Positions 44,641 to 53,966 are shown, numbered from the stretch's first letter. The stretch is 64,000 bases of DNA from Kitasatospora sp. GAS204B (GCF_029892155.1 NZ_JARZAG010000013.1:62001-126000); one strand, 5' to 3'. Numbers and translations are program-made. Notes: generated from the letters alone by a model not told the origin.

Positions 44641-45059
44641 GCGAAGTGCAGGGCCACGATCGCCATCCGGCGGGCGTGGTAGAACCGGTGCGCGCCGTGG
44701 TTGGCGACCCCGGAGTCCAGCTCGACCCGCACGCAGCCGGCCCGCCGGGCCCGCTCCTCCAGCTCGGCGAGCAGCCGGGTGCCGACCCCGCCGGAGCGCG
44801 CGTCGGGGTCGGTGACCAGGTCGTCCACCAGGAGCAGCCGGCCCCGGCTGGTGGCCAGCATCCGGTGCGCCGCCACCGCCCGGCAGCGCCCGCGCGGGTC
44901 GTAGGCGGCCGTGAAGACCAGGCCCTGGGCGTGCGCCTCGGCGGCGAAGGTGGCGAACTCGGCCCGCCCGAGACCCGGCCGCAGCAGCCGGATCAGCGGG
45001 GCGACGTCGCGTTCCAACTCCACCTGGTCAGGCGTCACATCACAGACGATCAGCTCCAT
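44628..45059 (-). CDS. GNAT-family N-acetyltransferase
   Basis: A 143-residue single-domain acetyltransferase: VFTAAYDPRGRCRAVAAHRM, LLLVDDLVTDPDARSGGVGT with RLLAELEERARRAGC (acetyl-CoA loop S-G-G-V-G-T, a Q/R-x-x-G-x-G/A variant), and VANHGAHRFYHARRM. The closing pattern FYHARRM is typical of the last GNAT strand. Substrate unknown. It starts at ATG 45059, downstream of paaN on the same strand with a 47-nt gap. Confidence 0.87.
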   Translation of the reverse strand: MELIVCDVTPDQVELERDVAPLIRLLRPGLGRAEFATFAAEAHAQGLVFTAAYDPRGRCRAVAAHRMLATSRGRLLLVDDLVTDPDARSGGVGTRLLAELEERARRAGCVRVELDSGVANHGAHRFYHARRMAIVALHFAREL

Positions 45060-45106
45060 GGCGCACCACCTTACGGCCGGCCGACCCGCGGCCGACCGGC
45101 CGGTGC

Positions 45107-46789
45107 TCAGGCCTGGCGGCGGATCTCCACCGTGCGGAAGCGGTTGGCGACGAAGGCCGCGTCCGTGTAGGCGGCGTTGGCGGCCGGGTTGGCGCCGGTG
45201 CCGTGCAGGTCGGAGAAGGCGGCGGTCTGGTTCGGGTAGACGCCGCCGGTGAGGTTGAGCGAGAGGCAGACGCCGGTGTCCAGGCAGGCCCGGACCAGCT
45301 GCTGCTCGACCTCGGGGGCGGTGGTGTAGCCGGTGGCGGTCATCGCGCCCTGCTCGGTGACGGTCTGGCGCAGCAGTTCCACGGCGTCGGCGGTGGAGTC
45401 GACGGCGACGGCGAAGAAGACCGGGCCGAAGCACTCGTCGAGGAAGACCGCACGGTCGTCCGGCTTGTGCGCCTCCACCTTGACCAGCGCGGGGGTGCGG
45501 ATCGTGGCGCCCGGGAACTCGGCCGACTCCACCACCCGGGGAGCCAGCGCCAGGTCGCCGTACTCGCCGCTCGCGGCGGCGGCACTGCGCTGCAGCACGG
45601 CGGGGTTGACCACGGCACCCAGGATCGCGGCGGCCCGGGCGTCGTCGCCGAGCAGGCCCTCGATCGAGCGGGCCAGGTCGGCCACCACCTCGTCGTAGGA
45701 CTTCGGGCCCTGGTCGGTCCCGATGCCGGTGCGGGGGATCAGCAGGTTCTGCGGGGTGGTGCACATCTGGCCGGTGTAGAGCGAGAGGGCGAAGGCGAGG
45801 TTGCCCAGCATCCCCTTGTAATCGTCCGTGGAGTCGATCACCACGGTGTTGACGCCGGCCTTCTCGGTGTAGACCAGGGCCTGCTTGGCGTTCTGCTCCA
45901 GCCAGTCGCCGAACTCGGTCGACCCGGTGTAGTCGATGATCCGGACGTCCGGGTGCAGCGCCAGCGTCTTGGCGATGCCCTCGCGGTCGCGCTCGGCGGC
46001 CAGGGTGACCAGGTTGGCGTCGAACCCGGCCTCGACGAGCACCTCGCGGGCGATCCGCACGGTGAGCGCGAGCGGCAGCACGGCGCGCGGGTGCGGCTTG
46101 ACCACCACCGGGTTGCCGGTGGCCAGGGAGGCGAAGAGTCCCGGGTAGCCGTTCCAGGTCGGGAAGGTGTTGCAGCCGATCACCAGCGCGGTGCCGCGCG
46201 GGACGGTGATGAACTCCTTGCGCAGCACCAGCGGGTCGCGCTTGCCCTGCGGCTTGGTCCAGCCGGCCTCGGCGGGCAGCTTGGCCTGCTCGGCGTAGGC
46301 GTAGGCGACGGCCTCCAGGCCCCGGTCCTGGGCGTGCGGGCCGCCGGCCTGGAAGGCCATCGCGTAGGCCTGCCCGGTGGTGTGCATGACGGCCTGGGCC
46401 ATCTCGTGCGAGCGGGCGTTGATCCGGGCCAGGATCTCCAGGCAGACGGCGGCGCGAGCCGCCGGGGAGGCGGCGGCCCAGCCGGTGCCGGCCTCCTTGG
46501 CGGCGGCGAGCAGCGCATCCAACTCGGCGCGCGGGTAGACGATGTCCAGCTCGATGCCGTAGGGCGAGACCTCGGTGCCGACCAGGTCGCCGGCCGCCGG
46601 GTGGCCCGGTAGCGCGAAGGTGGCGCCGAGCAGTGCCTCGAAGGCGGCCTTGCCCTCGGCCGGGGCGCTCTCGCCGTAGGCCTTGGCGATCTCGGGGTAC
46701 GGGGACCAGTAGTCCCGCTCGGTGAGCGCGGTGAGCGCCCGGTTCAGGGTCTCCTGGTGACGCTCGATCAGTTCGTCGACGGCGGCCAT
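45107..46789 (-). CDS. paaN: Phenylacetic acid degradation protein PaaN
   Basis: A 560-residue aldehyde dehydrogenase-fold protein of the PaaN family. Recognisable parts are VIGCNTFPTWNGYPGLFASL, NPVVVKPHPRAVLPLALT, DYTGSTEFGDWL, the catalytic Cys region YTGQMCTTPQNLLIPR and the FLDECFGPVFFAVAVDS block. PaaN-type enzymes open or oxidise the oxepin intermediate of the phenylacetyl-CoA pathway; the other paa genes are absent from this window, so a broader aldehyde role is possible. It lies divergent from a TetR regulator with an operator between. Confidence 0.9.
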   Translation of the reverse strand: MAAVDELIERHQETLNRALTALTERDYWSPYPEIAKAYGESAPAEGKAAFEALLGATFALPGHPAAGDLVGTEVSPYGIELDIVYPRAELDALLAAAKEAGTGWAAASPAARAAVCLEILARINARSHEMAQAVMHTTGQAYAMAFQAGGPHAQDRGLEAVAYAYAEQAKLPAEAGWTKPQGKRDPLVLRKEFITVPRGTALVIGCNTFPTWNGYPGLFASLATGNPVVVKPHPRAVLPLALTVRIAREVLVEAGFDANLVTLAAERDREGIAKTLALHPDVRIIDYTGSTEFGDWLEQNAKQALVYTEKAGVNTVVIDSTDDYKGMLGNLAFALSLYTGQMCTTPQNLLIPRTGIGTDQGPKSYDEVVADLARSIEGLLGDDARAAAILGAVVNPAVLQRSAAAASGEYGDLALAPRVVESAEFPGATIRTPALVKVEAHKPDDRAVFLDECFGPVFFAVAVDSTADAVELLRQTVTEQGAMTATGYTTAPEVEQQLVRACLDTGVCLSLNLTGGVYPNQTAAFSDLHGTGANPAANAAYTDAAFVANRFRTVEIRRQA

Positions 46790-46837
46790 ACGGCGCTCCT
46801 CGCGGGGAGAGGACTGGGCTGACGCTCCTCAGCGTAA

Positions 46838-46853
46838 CCGAACGATCGGTCGG
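46838..46853. promoter_or_regulatory. TetR-type operator between paaN and tetR
   Basis: CCGAACGATCGGTCGG, a 16-bp palindrome with two mismatched pairs, between paaN (start 46789) and the TetR gene (start 46913). It differs at only two positions from the palindrome at 48158-48173 in front of the dehydrogenase operon. Confidence 0.75.
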
Positions 46854-46912
46854 GGGAACAGAGCCGGCCGCCCCGGGCTCGGCCGGATCGGCTCGACCGG
46901 GATACTCGGAGC

Positions 46913-47503
46913 ATGGCCGAGAACCCGCTGCGCACCACCTACACCGTCGACTCCCTGCTCGCCGTCACCGTCGAGGTCTTCAACACCCGCGGCTACGACG
47001 GCACCTCGATGGAGGACCTGTCGCGGGCGGCCGGGATCTCCAAGTCCTCGATCTACCACCACGTGCGCGGCAAGGAGGAACTGCTGCGGCTGGCGGTCGG
47101 GCGGGCGCTGGACGGGCTGTTCGGGATCCTGGACGAGCCGGCCGCGCTGGCGGGGCGCCCGGTGGACCGCCTGGAGCACGTGGTGCGACGCACCACCGAG
47201 GTGCTGCTGGCCGAGCTGCCCTACGTGACGCTGCTGCTGCGGGTGCGCGGCAACACCGGGACCGAGCTGTGGGCGCTGGAGCGGCGGCGGGACTTCGACC
47301 ACCGGGTGGCGGAACTGGTCCGGGAGGCGGTGACGGCCGGCGAGCTGCGGGCCGACGTGGAGCCGCGGCTGGCCACCCGGCTGCTCTTCGGCATGATCAA
47401 CTCAATCGTGGAGTGGTACCGCCCGACCGGCGCCGGCGGCCCGAACGCCGACGGCGTGCCGGACGCCGTGGTCCACCTGGCCTTCGACGGCCTGCGCGCC
47501 TGA
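46913..47503 (+). CDS. TetR/AcrR-family transcriptional regulator
   Basis: A 196-residue regulator with the N-terminal HTH at about 15-60 (LLAVTVEVFNTRGYDGTSME, LSRAAGISKSSIYHHVRGKE, ELLRLAVGRALDGLF) and a C-terminal ligand-binding domain. Its position, divergent from paaN with a palindrome of the CCGAnnnnTCGG class typical of PaaR/FadR-like TetR proteins, suggests that it represses paaN and senses an acyl-CoA-type ligand. The same palindrome also precedes the bkd-like operon. Confidence 0.9.
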   Translation: MAENPLRTTYTVDSLLAVTVEVFNTRGYDGTSMEDLSRAAGISKSSIYHHVRGKEELLRLAVGRALDGLFGILDEPAALAGRPVDRLEHVVRRTTEVLLAELPYVTLLLRVRGNTGTELWALERRRDFDHRVAELVREAVTAGELRADVEPRLATRLLFGMINSIVEWYRPTGAGGPNADGVPDAVVHLAFDGLRA

Positions 47504-47530
47504 TCCGGCTGCGGGGCGAGCGCCGGGAGC

Positions 47531-48055
47531 TCAGGCCGGCGGCACCCGGTCGGTCTCCTCGAAGACCAGCAGCGTCTGCGTCGACAGCACGTCGGGGATG
47601 CTCTGGATGCTGCCCAGCACCAGCTCCCGCAGCGCCCGGTTGTCGGCCGTGTGCACCAGCAGCAGCACGTCGAACTCGCCGCCCACCAGCGCGATGTGCG
47701 CCACTCCCGGCAGGTCGAGCAGCTGCTCGCGCACGGTCCGCCAGGAGTTCTGCACGATCTTCAGCGTGACGTACGCGCAGGCGCCCTGCCCGGCCCGTTC
47801 GTGGTCGACCCGGGCGGTGAAACCGCGGATCACACCGTCCTCCATCATCCGGGCGATCCGGGCGTAGGCGTTGGCGCGCGAGACGTGCACCCGCTCGGCG
47901 ACCGAGCGGATCGAGGCCCGGCCGTCCTGCTGGAGCAGCCGCAGGATCGAGCGGTCCACCCGGTCCAGCCCCCGGTCGGGACCGCCGTTCACCACACCGG
48001 CCGGAGTGGGCTGAGGTCTGCTCCCGCCCGACCCGGCCATTTGTTCAGCGCCCAT
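47531..48055 (-). CDS. Lrp/AsnC-family transcriptional regulator
   Basis: A 174-residue regulator: HTH in LDRVDRSILRLLQQDGRASI and RSVAERVHVSRANAYARIAR, then the RAM effector domain (ACAYVTLKIVQNSWRTVREQ, LVGGEFDVLLLVHTADNRAL, LVLGSIQSIPDVLSTQTLLV). The ATG at 48055 has GGGAGGG upstream. It is divergent from the branched-chain 2-oxo acid dehydrogenase genes, where Lrp-type BkdR activators are known in other bacteria; it may respond to branched-chain amino acids. Confidence 0.9.
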   Translation of the reverse strand: MGAEQMAGSGGSRPQPTPAGVVNGGPDRGLDRVDRSILRLLQQDGRASIRSVAERVHVSRANAYARIARMMEDGVIRGFTARVDHERAGQGACAYVTLKIVQNSWRTVREQLLDLPGVAHIALVGGEFDVLLLVHTADNRALRELVLGSIQSIPDVLSTQTLLVFEETDRVPPA

Positions 48056-48155
48056 GGCCCCGAGCCCTCCCAAGATGGACGTGCTGCTTTCAGCAGACTG
48101 CCGTAGCGGCCGATTGTCCAGCACCTTCGCTCGGCTGTGGCCACAATGAGTAGAC

Positions 48156-48173
48156 AACCGAACAATCGGTTGG
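48156..48173 (+). promoter_or_regulatory. TetR-type palindrome in the bkd-like promoter
   Basis: AACCGA (48156-48161), ACAA, TCGGTT (48166-48171) is a perfect inverted repeat; the 16-bp window CCGAACAATCGGTTGG (48158-48173) matches 14 of 16 positions of the site at 46838-46853. It lies 75 bp before the E1 alpha start. Confidence 0.75.
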
Positions 48174-48248
48174 GAGGCAACACCCCACCTGCCGCTGCCC
48201 TGCCCCCGACAGCGCGGCCCCGCCCTCCCCACCCCTTGGAGGTGCCTG

Positions 48249-49378
48249 ATGACCGTCCTCGACCACCGGCCCACCGCGCCCGTGCCCCCGTGGCTGCCCG
48301 GCGCGACCGACCCCCGGACCGACCCCGCGCCCCTCCTGCCGGACCACACCCCGGTCCGCGTGCTCGGCACCCCCGAGCTGGCCAAGCACGACCCCGAGCT
48401 GCTCCGCGACCTCTACCGCCGGCTGGTGATCGGCCGCCGCTACAACCAGCAGGCGACCACGCTCACCAAGCAGGGCCGGCTCGCCGTCTACCCCTCCTCC
48501 ACCGGCCAGGAGGCCTGCGAGGTGGCCGCCGCCACCGTGTTGCGGCCCCAGGACTGGCTCTTCCCCAGCTACCGGGACACGCTGGCCGTGGTCGGCCGCG
48601 GCGTCGACCCGCTGGCCGCGCTCACCCTGCTGCGCGGCAGCGCGCACACCGGGTACGACCCGGTCGCCACCCGCACCGCCCCGCTCTGCACCCCGCTCGC
48701 CACCCAGGCCCCGCACGCGGTGGGCCTGGCGCACGCCGCCCGGCTGCGCGGCGAGGACGTGATCGCGCTGGCGATGCTCGGCGACGGCGGCACCAGCGAG
48801 GGCGACTTCCACGAGGCGCTGAACTTCGCGGCCGTGCTGAACGCCCCGGTGGTCTTCCTGGTGCAGAACAACGGGTACGCCATCTCGGTCCCGCTGACCA
48901 AGCAGTCCGCGGCGCCGAGCCTGGCGCACAAGGCGGTCGGCTACGGCCTGCCGGGGCGGCTGGTGGACGGCAACGACGTGGTGGCGGTGCACGAGGTGCT
49001 CTCCGAGGCGTTCGACCGGGCCAGGAACGGCGGCGGTCCGACGCTGGTGGAGGCGCTGACCTACCGGCTCGACGCGCACACCAACGCCGACGACGCGACC
49101 CGCTACCGGGTCTCGGCGGAGGTGGAGGCCTGGCGCGAGCACGACCCGGTGACCCTGATGGAGCGTCACCTGCGCGAGGCCGGGGTGCTGGACGACGCGC
49201 TGGTCGCGCGGGCGGCCGAGCAGGCCGAGGCGCTGGCGGCCACCATGCGCGCCGAGTTCCACGCCGAGCCGCAGCTCGACCCGCACAGTCTGTTCCAGCA
49301 CGTCTACGCCGAGCCTACGCCGCAACTGCGCGAGCAGGCCGACCAGTTGGCCGCCGAGCTGGCTGCGGAGGCGGGAGC

Positions 49379-49382
<4 letters not shown>
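48249..49382 (+). CDS. bkdA: Branched-chain 2-oxo acid dehydrogenase E1 alpha subunit
   Basis: A 377-residue TPP-dependent E1 alpha subunit. ARLRGEDVIALAMLGDGGTS and LVQNNGYAISVPLTKQ make up the GDG...NN cofactor motif, and YRVSAEVEAWREHDPVTLME is near the end. It decarboxylates branched-chain 2-oxo acids (from Val, Leu, Ile) and loads the E2 lipoyl group; products prime branched fatty acid and polyketide synthesis. GGAGGTGCCTG precedes the ATG at 48249. It overlaps the E1 beta gene by 4 nt. A pyruvate or acetoin substrate is less likely from the gene order and the Lrp neighbour. Confidence 0.9.
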
Positions 49383-50383
<1,001 letters not shown>

Positions 50384-50385
50384 GC

Positions 50386-51660
50386 GTGATGCCCATCGTG
50401 CGCGAGTTCACCCTGCCCGACCTCGGCGAGGGACTGACCGGGGCCGAGGTGGTGCGCTGGCTGGTGGAGGTCGGCGACGTGATCGCCGTCGACCAGCCGG
50501 TGGTCGAGGTGGAGACCGCCAAGGCGATGGTGGAGGTGCCCTGCCCGTACGGCGGGGTGGTCACCGCGCGGTACGGCGAGGTCGGCGAGGAGCGGGCGGT
50601 GGGGCAGCCGCTGGTCACCGTGGCCGTCGCGCCGGAGCCGGGGACGGACGTCCCCGACCCGGGCACCGCCGAGAACGAGCGGCCGCTGGTCGGCTTCGGC
50701 GTGGCGGAGGGCGGCAAGGGCTCGCGGCGCCGCCGGGTGGGCGTGACCGGCGTCCGCACCGTCGAGGCGCCGCCCGCACCGCCCGTCCGCAGCGCAGTCG
50801 CGGTCATCTCCCCGCTGGTGCGCAAGCTGGCCCGCGAGCACGGGGTCGACCTGGCCACCCTGACCGGCAGCGGCCCGGACGGCCTGATCATGCGCGCCGA
50901 CGTGGAGCGTGCGCTCCGGCCGGTCGCCGCCCCGGCACCGGCCGCGGTGTCGGCGGACGCGGAGGTCGTCCCGCTGCGCGGCCTGCGCCGCACGGTCGCC
51001 GAGAAGCTCACCCGCAGCCACCACGAGATCCCGGCGGTCACCGTCTGGGTGGACGCGGACGCGACCGAACTGCTCGCCGTGCGCGCCCAGATGAACCAGG
51101 CACCGGGCGCCCCGAAGGTCAGCCTGCTCGCACTGTTCGCCCGGATCTGCGTGGCCGCACTGGCCCGCCACCCCGAGCTCAACGCCAGCGTCGACCTGGA
51201 CGCGAACGGCGCGCCCGCCGCGCTGCGCCGGCACACCGCCGTCCACCTGGGCTTCGCCGCGCAGAGCGAGCGCGGCCTGGTGGTCCCGGTGGTGCGCGCC
51301 GCCCAGCAGCTGACCACCGAGCAACTCGGAGCCGAGCTGGGCCGGTTGACAGCTTCCGCGCGCGCCGGCTCGCTCACCCCGGCCGAGCTGACCGGCGGCA
51401 CCTTCACGCTCAACAACTACGGCGTCTTCGGCGTCGACGGCTCCACCCCGATCCTCAACCACCCGGAGGCGGCGATGCTCGGGGTGGGCCGGATCACGGC
51501 CAAACCATGGGTCCACGAAGGTGAGTTGGCGGTCCGCCAAGTGACCCAGCTGTCGTTCACCTTCGACCACCGGGTCTGCGACGGCGGCACGGCGGGCGGG
51601 TTCCTGCGCTTCGTCGCGGACTGCGTGGAACGGCCGGGGATGCTGCTGCGGCAGGTCTGA
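50386..51660 (+). CDS. bkdC: Dihydrolipoamide acyltransferase E2 component
   Basis: A 424-residue E2. The lipoyl domain has its modified lysine at about residue 46 in VEVETAKAMVEVPCPYG; the peripheral subunit-binding domain is ISPLVRKLAREHGVDLATLT with GSGPDGLIMRADVE; the catalytic domain ends with FDHRVCDGGTAGGFLRFV, whose His (about 395) and Asp complete the active site. It starts at GTG 50386, or the ATG at 50389, 2 nt after the E1 beta stop. No E3 (lipoamide dehydrogenase) gene is in the window. Confidence 0.92.
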   Translation: MMPIVREFTLPDLGEGLTGAEVVRWLVEVGDVIAVDQPVVEVETAKAMVEVPCPYGGVVTARYGEVGEERAVGQPLVTVAVAPEPGTDVPDPGTAENERPLVGFGVAEGGKGSRRRRVGVTGVRTVEAPPAPPVRSAVAVISPLVRKLAREHGVDLATLTGSGPDGLIMRADVERALRPVAAPAPAAVSADAEVVPLRGLRRTVAEKLTRSHHEIPAVTVWVDADATELLAVRAQMNQAPGAPKVSLLALFARICVAALARHPELNASVDLDANGAPAALRRHTAVHLGFAAQSERGLVVPVVRAAQQLTTEQLGAELGRLTASARAGSLTPAELTGGTFTLNNYGVFGVDGSTPILNHPEAAMLGVGRITAKPWVHEGELAVRQVTQLSFTFDHRVCDGGTAGGFLRFVADCVERPGMLLRQV

Positions 51661-51772
51661 GCAGCGGGCGACGCTGAGCAAGGCTGCGGCGGTGCTTCAC
51701 GATGACCGCCGTGGCCAGGCCGAGGAGGGATCTCCCGACCTGGGGGATCTCGACCTCCGCTGGTCCCGTGCT

Positions 51773-51792
51773 GGCAAGTTCGGGCAAGTTCG
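51773..51792 (+). promoter_or_regulatory. Tandem GGCAAGTTCG repeat, candidate XRE operator
   Basis: GGCAAGTTCG occurs twice head to tail (51773-51782, 51783-51792), 70 bp before the first gene of the DUF6879/XRE operon. A related 10-bp-spaced pair lies at 53454-53473, immediately after that operon and before the next transcription unit. Confidence 0.6.
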
Positions 51793-51861
51793 GAGTTCTG
51801 AGCCCACAACCACGGCAAGCTGTGTCACAGCGCTCGACTCCGCAGCCGAAGGAGACGCACG

Positions 51862-52089
51862 ATGGCACTGCACAGGCTCGGGCAGGACCCCGAGAGTCGC
51901 GACGGCAACTCGCCTACCGTCTACTACGACGACGTCACCGGCAACTACCTGCTGCAAGGGTGGAAGGTGCTTGACGAGGAGCGGCTGTCGCAGCTGGACA
52001 TCCCGGACCATGAGGATGTCATCGAGTTCCCGCGCCGCATGATGAAGTTCTTCCCGGAGGTCAACCACGGTGCCGACGCCGACAGTTGA
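51862..52089 (+). CDS. Small hypothetical protein, first gene of a DUF6879/XRE operon
   Basis: A 75-residue acidic soluble protein (MALHRLGQDPESRDGNSPTV, then YYDDVTGNYLLQGWKV). The family is not recognised. AAGGAGACGCACG gives an excellent ribosome binding site before the ATG. Its 3' end overlaps the DUF6879 gene by 20 nt, so it is a real coupled gene. Its size and position, ahead of DUF6879 and an XRE-DUF5753 regulator, resemble the small partner genes seen in these actinobacterial modules. Confidence 0.75.
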   Translation: MALHRLGQDPESRDGNSPTVYYDDVTGNYLLQGWKVLDEERLSQLDIPDHEDVIEFPRRMMKFFPEVNHGADADS

Positions 52090-52579
52090 ACAGTTGCTCA
52101 GGGCTGCGACCAGGAGCGCCAAGCACCTTGAGATGCGCGACGGATACATGCTCGACGATCCGAGCTTCATCACCTGGCAGCGAGAGAAGCGGGTAGAGCT
52201 GGACGCTGGGAGCCAGGCGTGGCGCGCGGCAGTCTCGGATGCCACGCACCGAGGAGTCCGGGTGCAGCGCGCCCGCGTCTTCTCGACGCCCGCCAGCGAC
52301 TACCTGCGCTTCGAGTACGAGTACACGACGTCGCTCAACCAGCCTGCCGGCGAGGACGTCCGATGGCTTCCGCGACGGCAGGGCACCGCCATCGCTCTGC
52401 CGGGGAACGACTTCTGGCTGTTCGATGATGAGACCCTCCTCGTTCTTCACTTCGCGGGCAACGGGGACTGGGAAGGCACCGAGATCGACACGCGACCGGC
52501 AGCCGTCAACCTGTGCCGGAACGCATTCGAGGAAGTCTGGCGACAAGCCGTGCCGCACGAGGACTACAGCATCATCTGA
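52070..52579 (+). CDS. DUF6879 family protein
   Basis: A 169-residue protein of the actinobacterial DUF6879 group: an N-terminal helix (VEQLLRAATRSAKHLEMRDG), then RGVRVQRARVFSTPASDYLR, FEYEYTTSLNQPAGEDVRWL and LPGNDFWLFDDETLLVLHFA. It starts at GTG 52070 with GGAGG upstream. DUF6879 proteins are typically encoded next to XRE-DUF5753 regulators, as here, and their biochemical role is unknown; a role in the same switch is inferred from the operon. Confidence 0.85.
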   Translation: MPTPTVEQLLRAATRSAKHLEMRDGYMLDDPSFITWQREKRVELDAGSQAWRAAVSDATHRGVRVQRARVFSTPASDYLRFEYEYTTSLNQPAGEDVRWLPRRQGTAIALPGNDFWLFDDETLLVLHFAGNGDWEGTEIDTRPAAVNLCRNAFEEVWRQAVPHEDYSII

Positions 52580-52585
52580 CGAACC

Positions 52586-53446
52586 GTGACCGCCCAAACG
52601 CCAGCAGTCCAGCAGCGCCGACTCGACCTCGGAAAACGGCTGGGAGAGATCAGGAGAGACGCACGCCTCACAGCGCGGGAGCTTGCCTCTCGCGCTGGTT
52701 GGCATGAGTCCAAGTGCTCCAATATCCAGAGCGGACGCAGGCTCCCCAGCAGCGACGACATCCGCGCGTGGGCAGCCATTTGCGGTGTTCCCGACCAAGC
52801 CGACGACCTGATCGCCGCCGCCCACGGCATCGAAGGCATGTACGTCGAATGGCGCCGCGCCGCACGGACCGGTGCCCGCCACATTCAGTACACGGCGGTA
52901 CCGCTCTTCAAGGGCACCCGGCACTTCCGCATCTATGAGCCCGGCGTCATTCCTGGGCTCCTCCAGACAAGGGCTTACGCTGCGGCCATCCTCAGCACGT
53001 CCGTACGCCGCTTGGCTTCGGGTGCCGACATCGAAGCGGAGATCGAGGCGGCGGTCGACGGCAGGCTGCAGAAGCAGGAAGTGCTGTACGACGGCAGTGA
53101 GCGGCGCTTCGCCTTCCTGATCGAGGAGTCCGCTCTGCGCTCCCGCGTGGCGGATGACGAGACCATGGCTGCCCAGTACGGCCATCTCCTCCAGGTGGCC
53201 GCGCTACCGCATGTCAGCCTCGGCGTCATCCCGTCCAACGTTCGGCGCGCGTTGTGGCCGGTCGAAGGCTTCTGGATCTTCGACCAGGCGCGTGTCGTCG
53301 TCGAGATCGTCACGGCCGAGGTCACCATCACCCAGCCCAGCGAGGTGCGGCAGTACGCCCGCACCTTCGCCCAGCTCGGGCAGTTCGCTGTCTACGGAGC
53401 TGCTCTCCGGTCCGTTATGACCACCGCGATCGACTCGCTGGGCTGA
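52586..53446 (+). CDS. XRE-family regulator with DUF5753 domain
   Basis: A 286-residue regulator: HTH_31-type domain at about 15-70 (GEIRRDARLTARELASRAGW with HESKCSNIQSGRRLPSSDDI), followed by DUF5753 (YEPGVIPGLLQTRAYAAAIL, FLIEESALRSRVADDETMAA, EGFWIFDQARVVVEIVTAE). It starts at GTG 52586, 6 nt after the DUF6879 stop, without a clear ribosome binding site, consistent with coupling. WhiJ-like regulators of this class control development and antibiotic production in Streptomyces with DUF397 or similar partners. Confidence 0.9.
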   Translation: MTAQTPAVQQRRLDLGKRLGEIRRDARLTARELASRAGWHESKCSNIQSGRRLPSSDDIRAWAAICGVPDQADDLIAAAHGIEGMYVEWRRAARTGARHIQYTAVPLFKGTRHFRIYEPGVIPGLLQTRAYAAAILSTSVRRLASGADIEAEIEAAVDGRLQKQEVLYDGSERRFAFLIEESALRSRVADDETMAAQYGHLLQVAALPHVSLGVIPSNVRRALWPVEGFWIFDQARVVVEIVTAEVTITQPSEVRQYARTFAQLGQFAVYGAALRSVMTTAIDSLG

Positions 53447-53453
53447 ACCTCCG

Positions 53454-53473
53454 GGCAAACCAGGGCAAGTTCC
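53454..53473 (+). promoter_or_regulatory. Second GGCAA repeat pair
   Basis: GGCAAACCAG (53454-53463) followed directly by GGCAAGTTCC (53464-53473), the same 10-bp spacing and start as the pair at 51773-51792. It lies 74 bp before the small-ORF unit at 53547, so the XRE protein encoded just upstream could control both units. Confidence 0.5.
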
Positions 53474-53546
53474 TGGAGACGCTGTTGCCCTGGCTCCTAC
53501 CTTCCTACTGGGGACAGTCCCAACTGCCAGCAGGGAGTGGATTGCT

Positions 53547-53735
53547 GTGACCGTGAGCACCCGAACCATGAAGACGGTCAGCGCCGAGGAGATGGCCGCG
53601 ATCCGAGCCGAGTACCTCGCCGCACAGGCAGCTCGCCTCGCGCGCGGTACGCACGAGCTGGTCAACACCGCGTGGTGCGACTGTCCGAAGCACCAGTTGT
53701 ACGAAGGAGGACACGATCGTGACATCTCCCACTGA
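53547..53735 (+). CDS. Small hypothetical protein with CxCxxH motif
   Basis: A 62-residue protein: a helical, Ala-rich N-terminal half (VSAEEMAAIRAEYLAAQAAR) and a C-terminal NTAWCDCPKHQLYEGGHD with two Cys and several His, which could bind a metal. GTG start at 53547 with GGGAG upstream. Its end overlaps the next tiny ORF by 17 nt. Family not recognised. Confidence 0.6.
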   Translation: MTVSTRTMKTVSAEEMAAIRAEYLAAQAARLARGTHELVNTAWCDCPKHQLYEGGHDRDISH

Positions 53736-53796
53736 GAGGCCGCCGGGCCCCATGCCGCCGGACGGCGACACCACCGACCCCGACCGCGACGAGTAG
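53719..53796 (+). CDS. Tiny Pro/Asp-rich ORF (25 codons)
   Basis: GTG-initiated 25-residue peptide, VTSPTERPPGPMPPDGDTTD followed by PDRDE. It is listed because it has a near-ideal ribosome binding site (AAGGAGG at 53704-53710, 8 nt spacing) inside the preceding gene. Too short for homology; it could be a leader peptide, a peptide product or chance. Confidence 0.45.
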   Translation: MTSPTERPPGPMPPDGDTTDPDRDE

Positions 53797-53814
53797 GAGC
53801 AAGAGGAACGACTC

Positions 53815-53913
53815 ATGAGCACCGCCACGATGAAGCACAAGGGCGACGCGAAGCCGCCGCCGAAGCACGCGGGCAAGCCCGCGCCGGAGAACCCCAACCC
53901 GCCGCAGAAGTAG
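53815..53913 (+). CDS. Tiny Lys/Pro-rich ORF (32 codons)
   Basis: ATG-initiated 32-residue peptide beginning MSTATMKHKGDAKPPPKHAG and ending in NPNPPQK, strongly basic and proline-rich, with AGAGGAAC upstream of the start. A terminator-like hairpin begins 18 nt after its stop. The arrangement suggests a leader peptide or small secreted-type product; no family is recognised. Confidence 0.45.
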   Translation: MSTATMKHKGDAKPPPKHAGKPAPENPNPPQK

Positions 53914-53931
53914 CGGCTCAGCTGACAGGGC

Positions 53932-53966
53932 GGCAGGCCTCTCGCGCGCGTCGCGAGGGGCCTGCC
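53932..53966 (+). terminator. Strong hairpin just before the acetyltransferase gene (terminator or attenuator)
   Basis: 53932-53946 pairs with 53952-53966 over 15 positions (one U-G), loop CGCGT, followed by CCCCCACTTTC. It stands 23 nt before the ATG at 53990, too close to leave room for a separate promoter, so it would act as an attenuator for the downstream gene unless read-through is the norm. Confidence 0.65.

Noticed and set aside
53719-53913. Tiny ORFs as RiPP precursor peptides
   Set aside because: No leader-core pattern, cyclodehydratase, radical SAM or lanthionine synthetase is nearby; kept only as possible leader peptides or small proteins.
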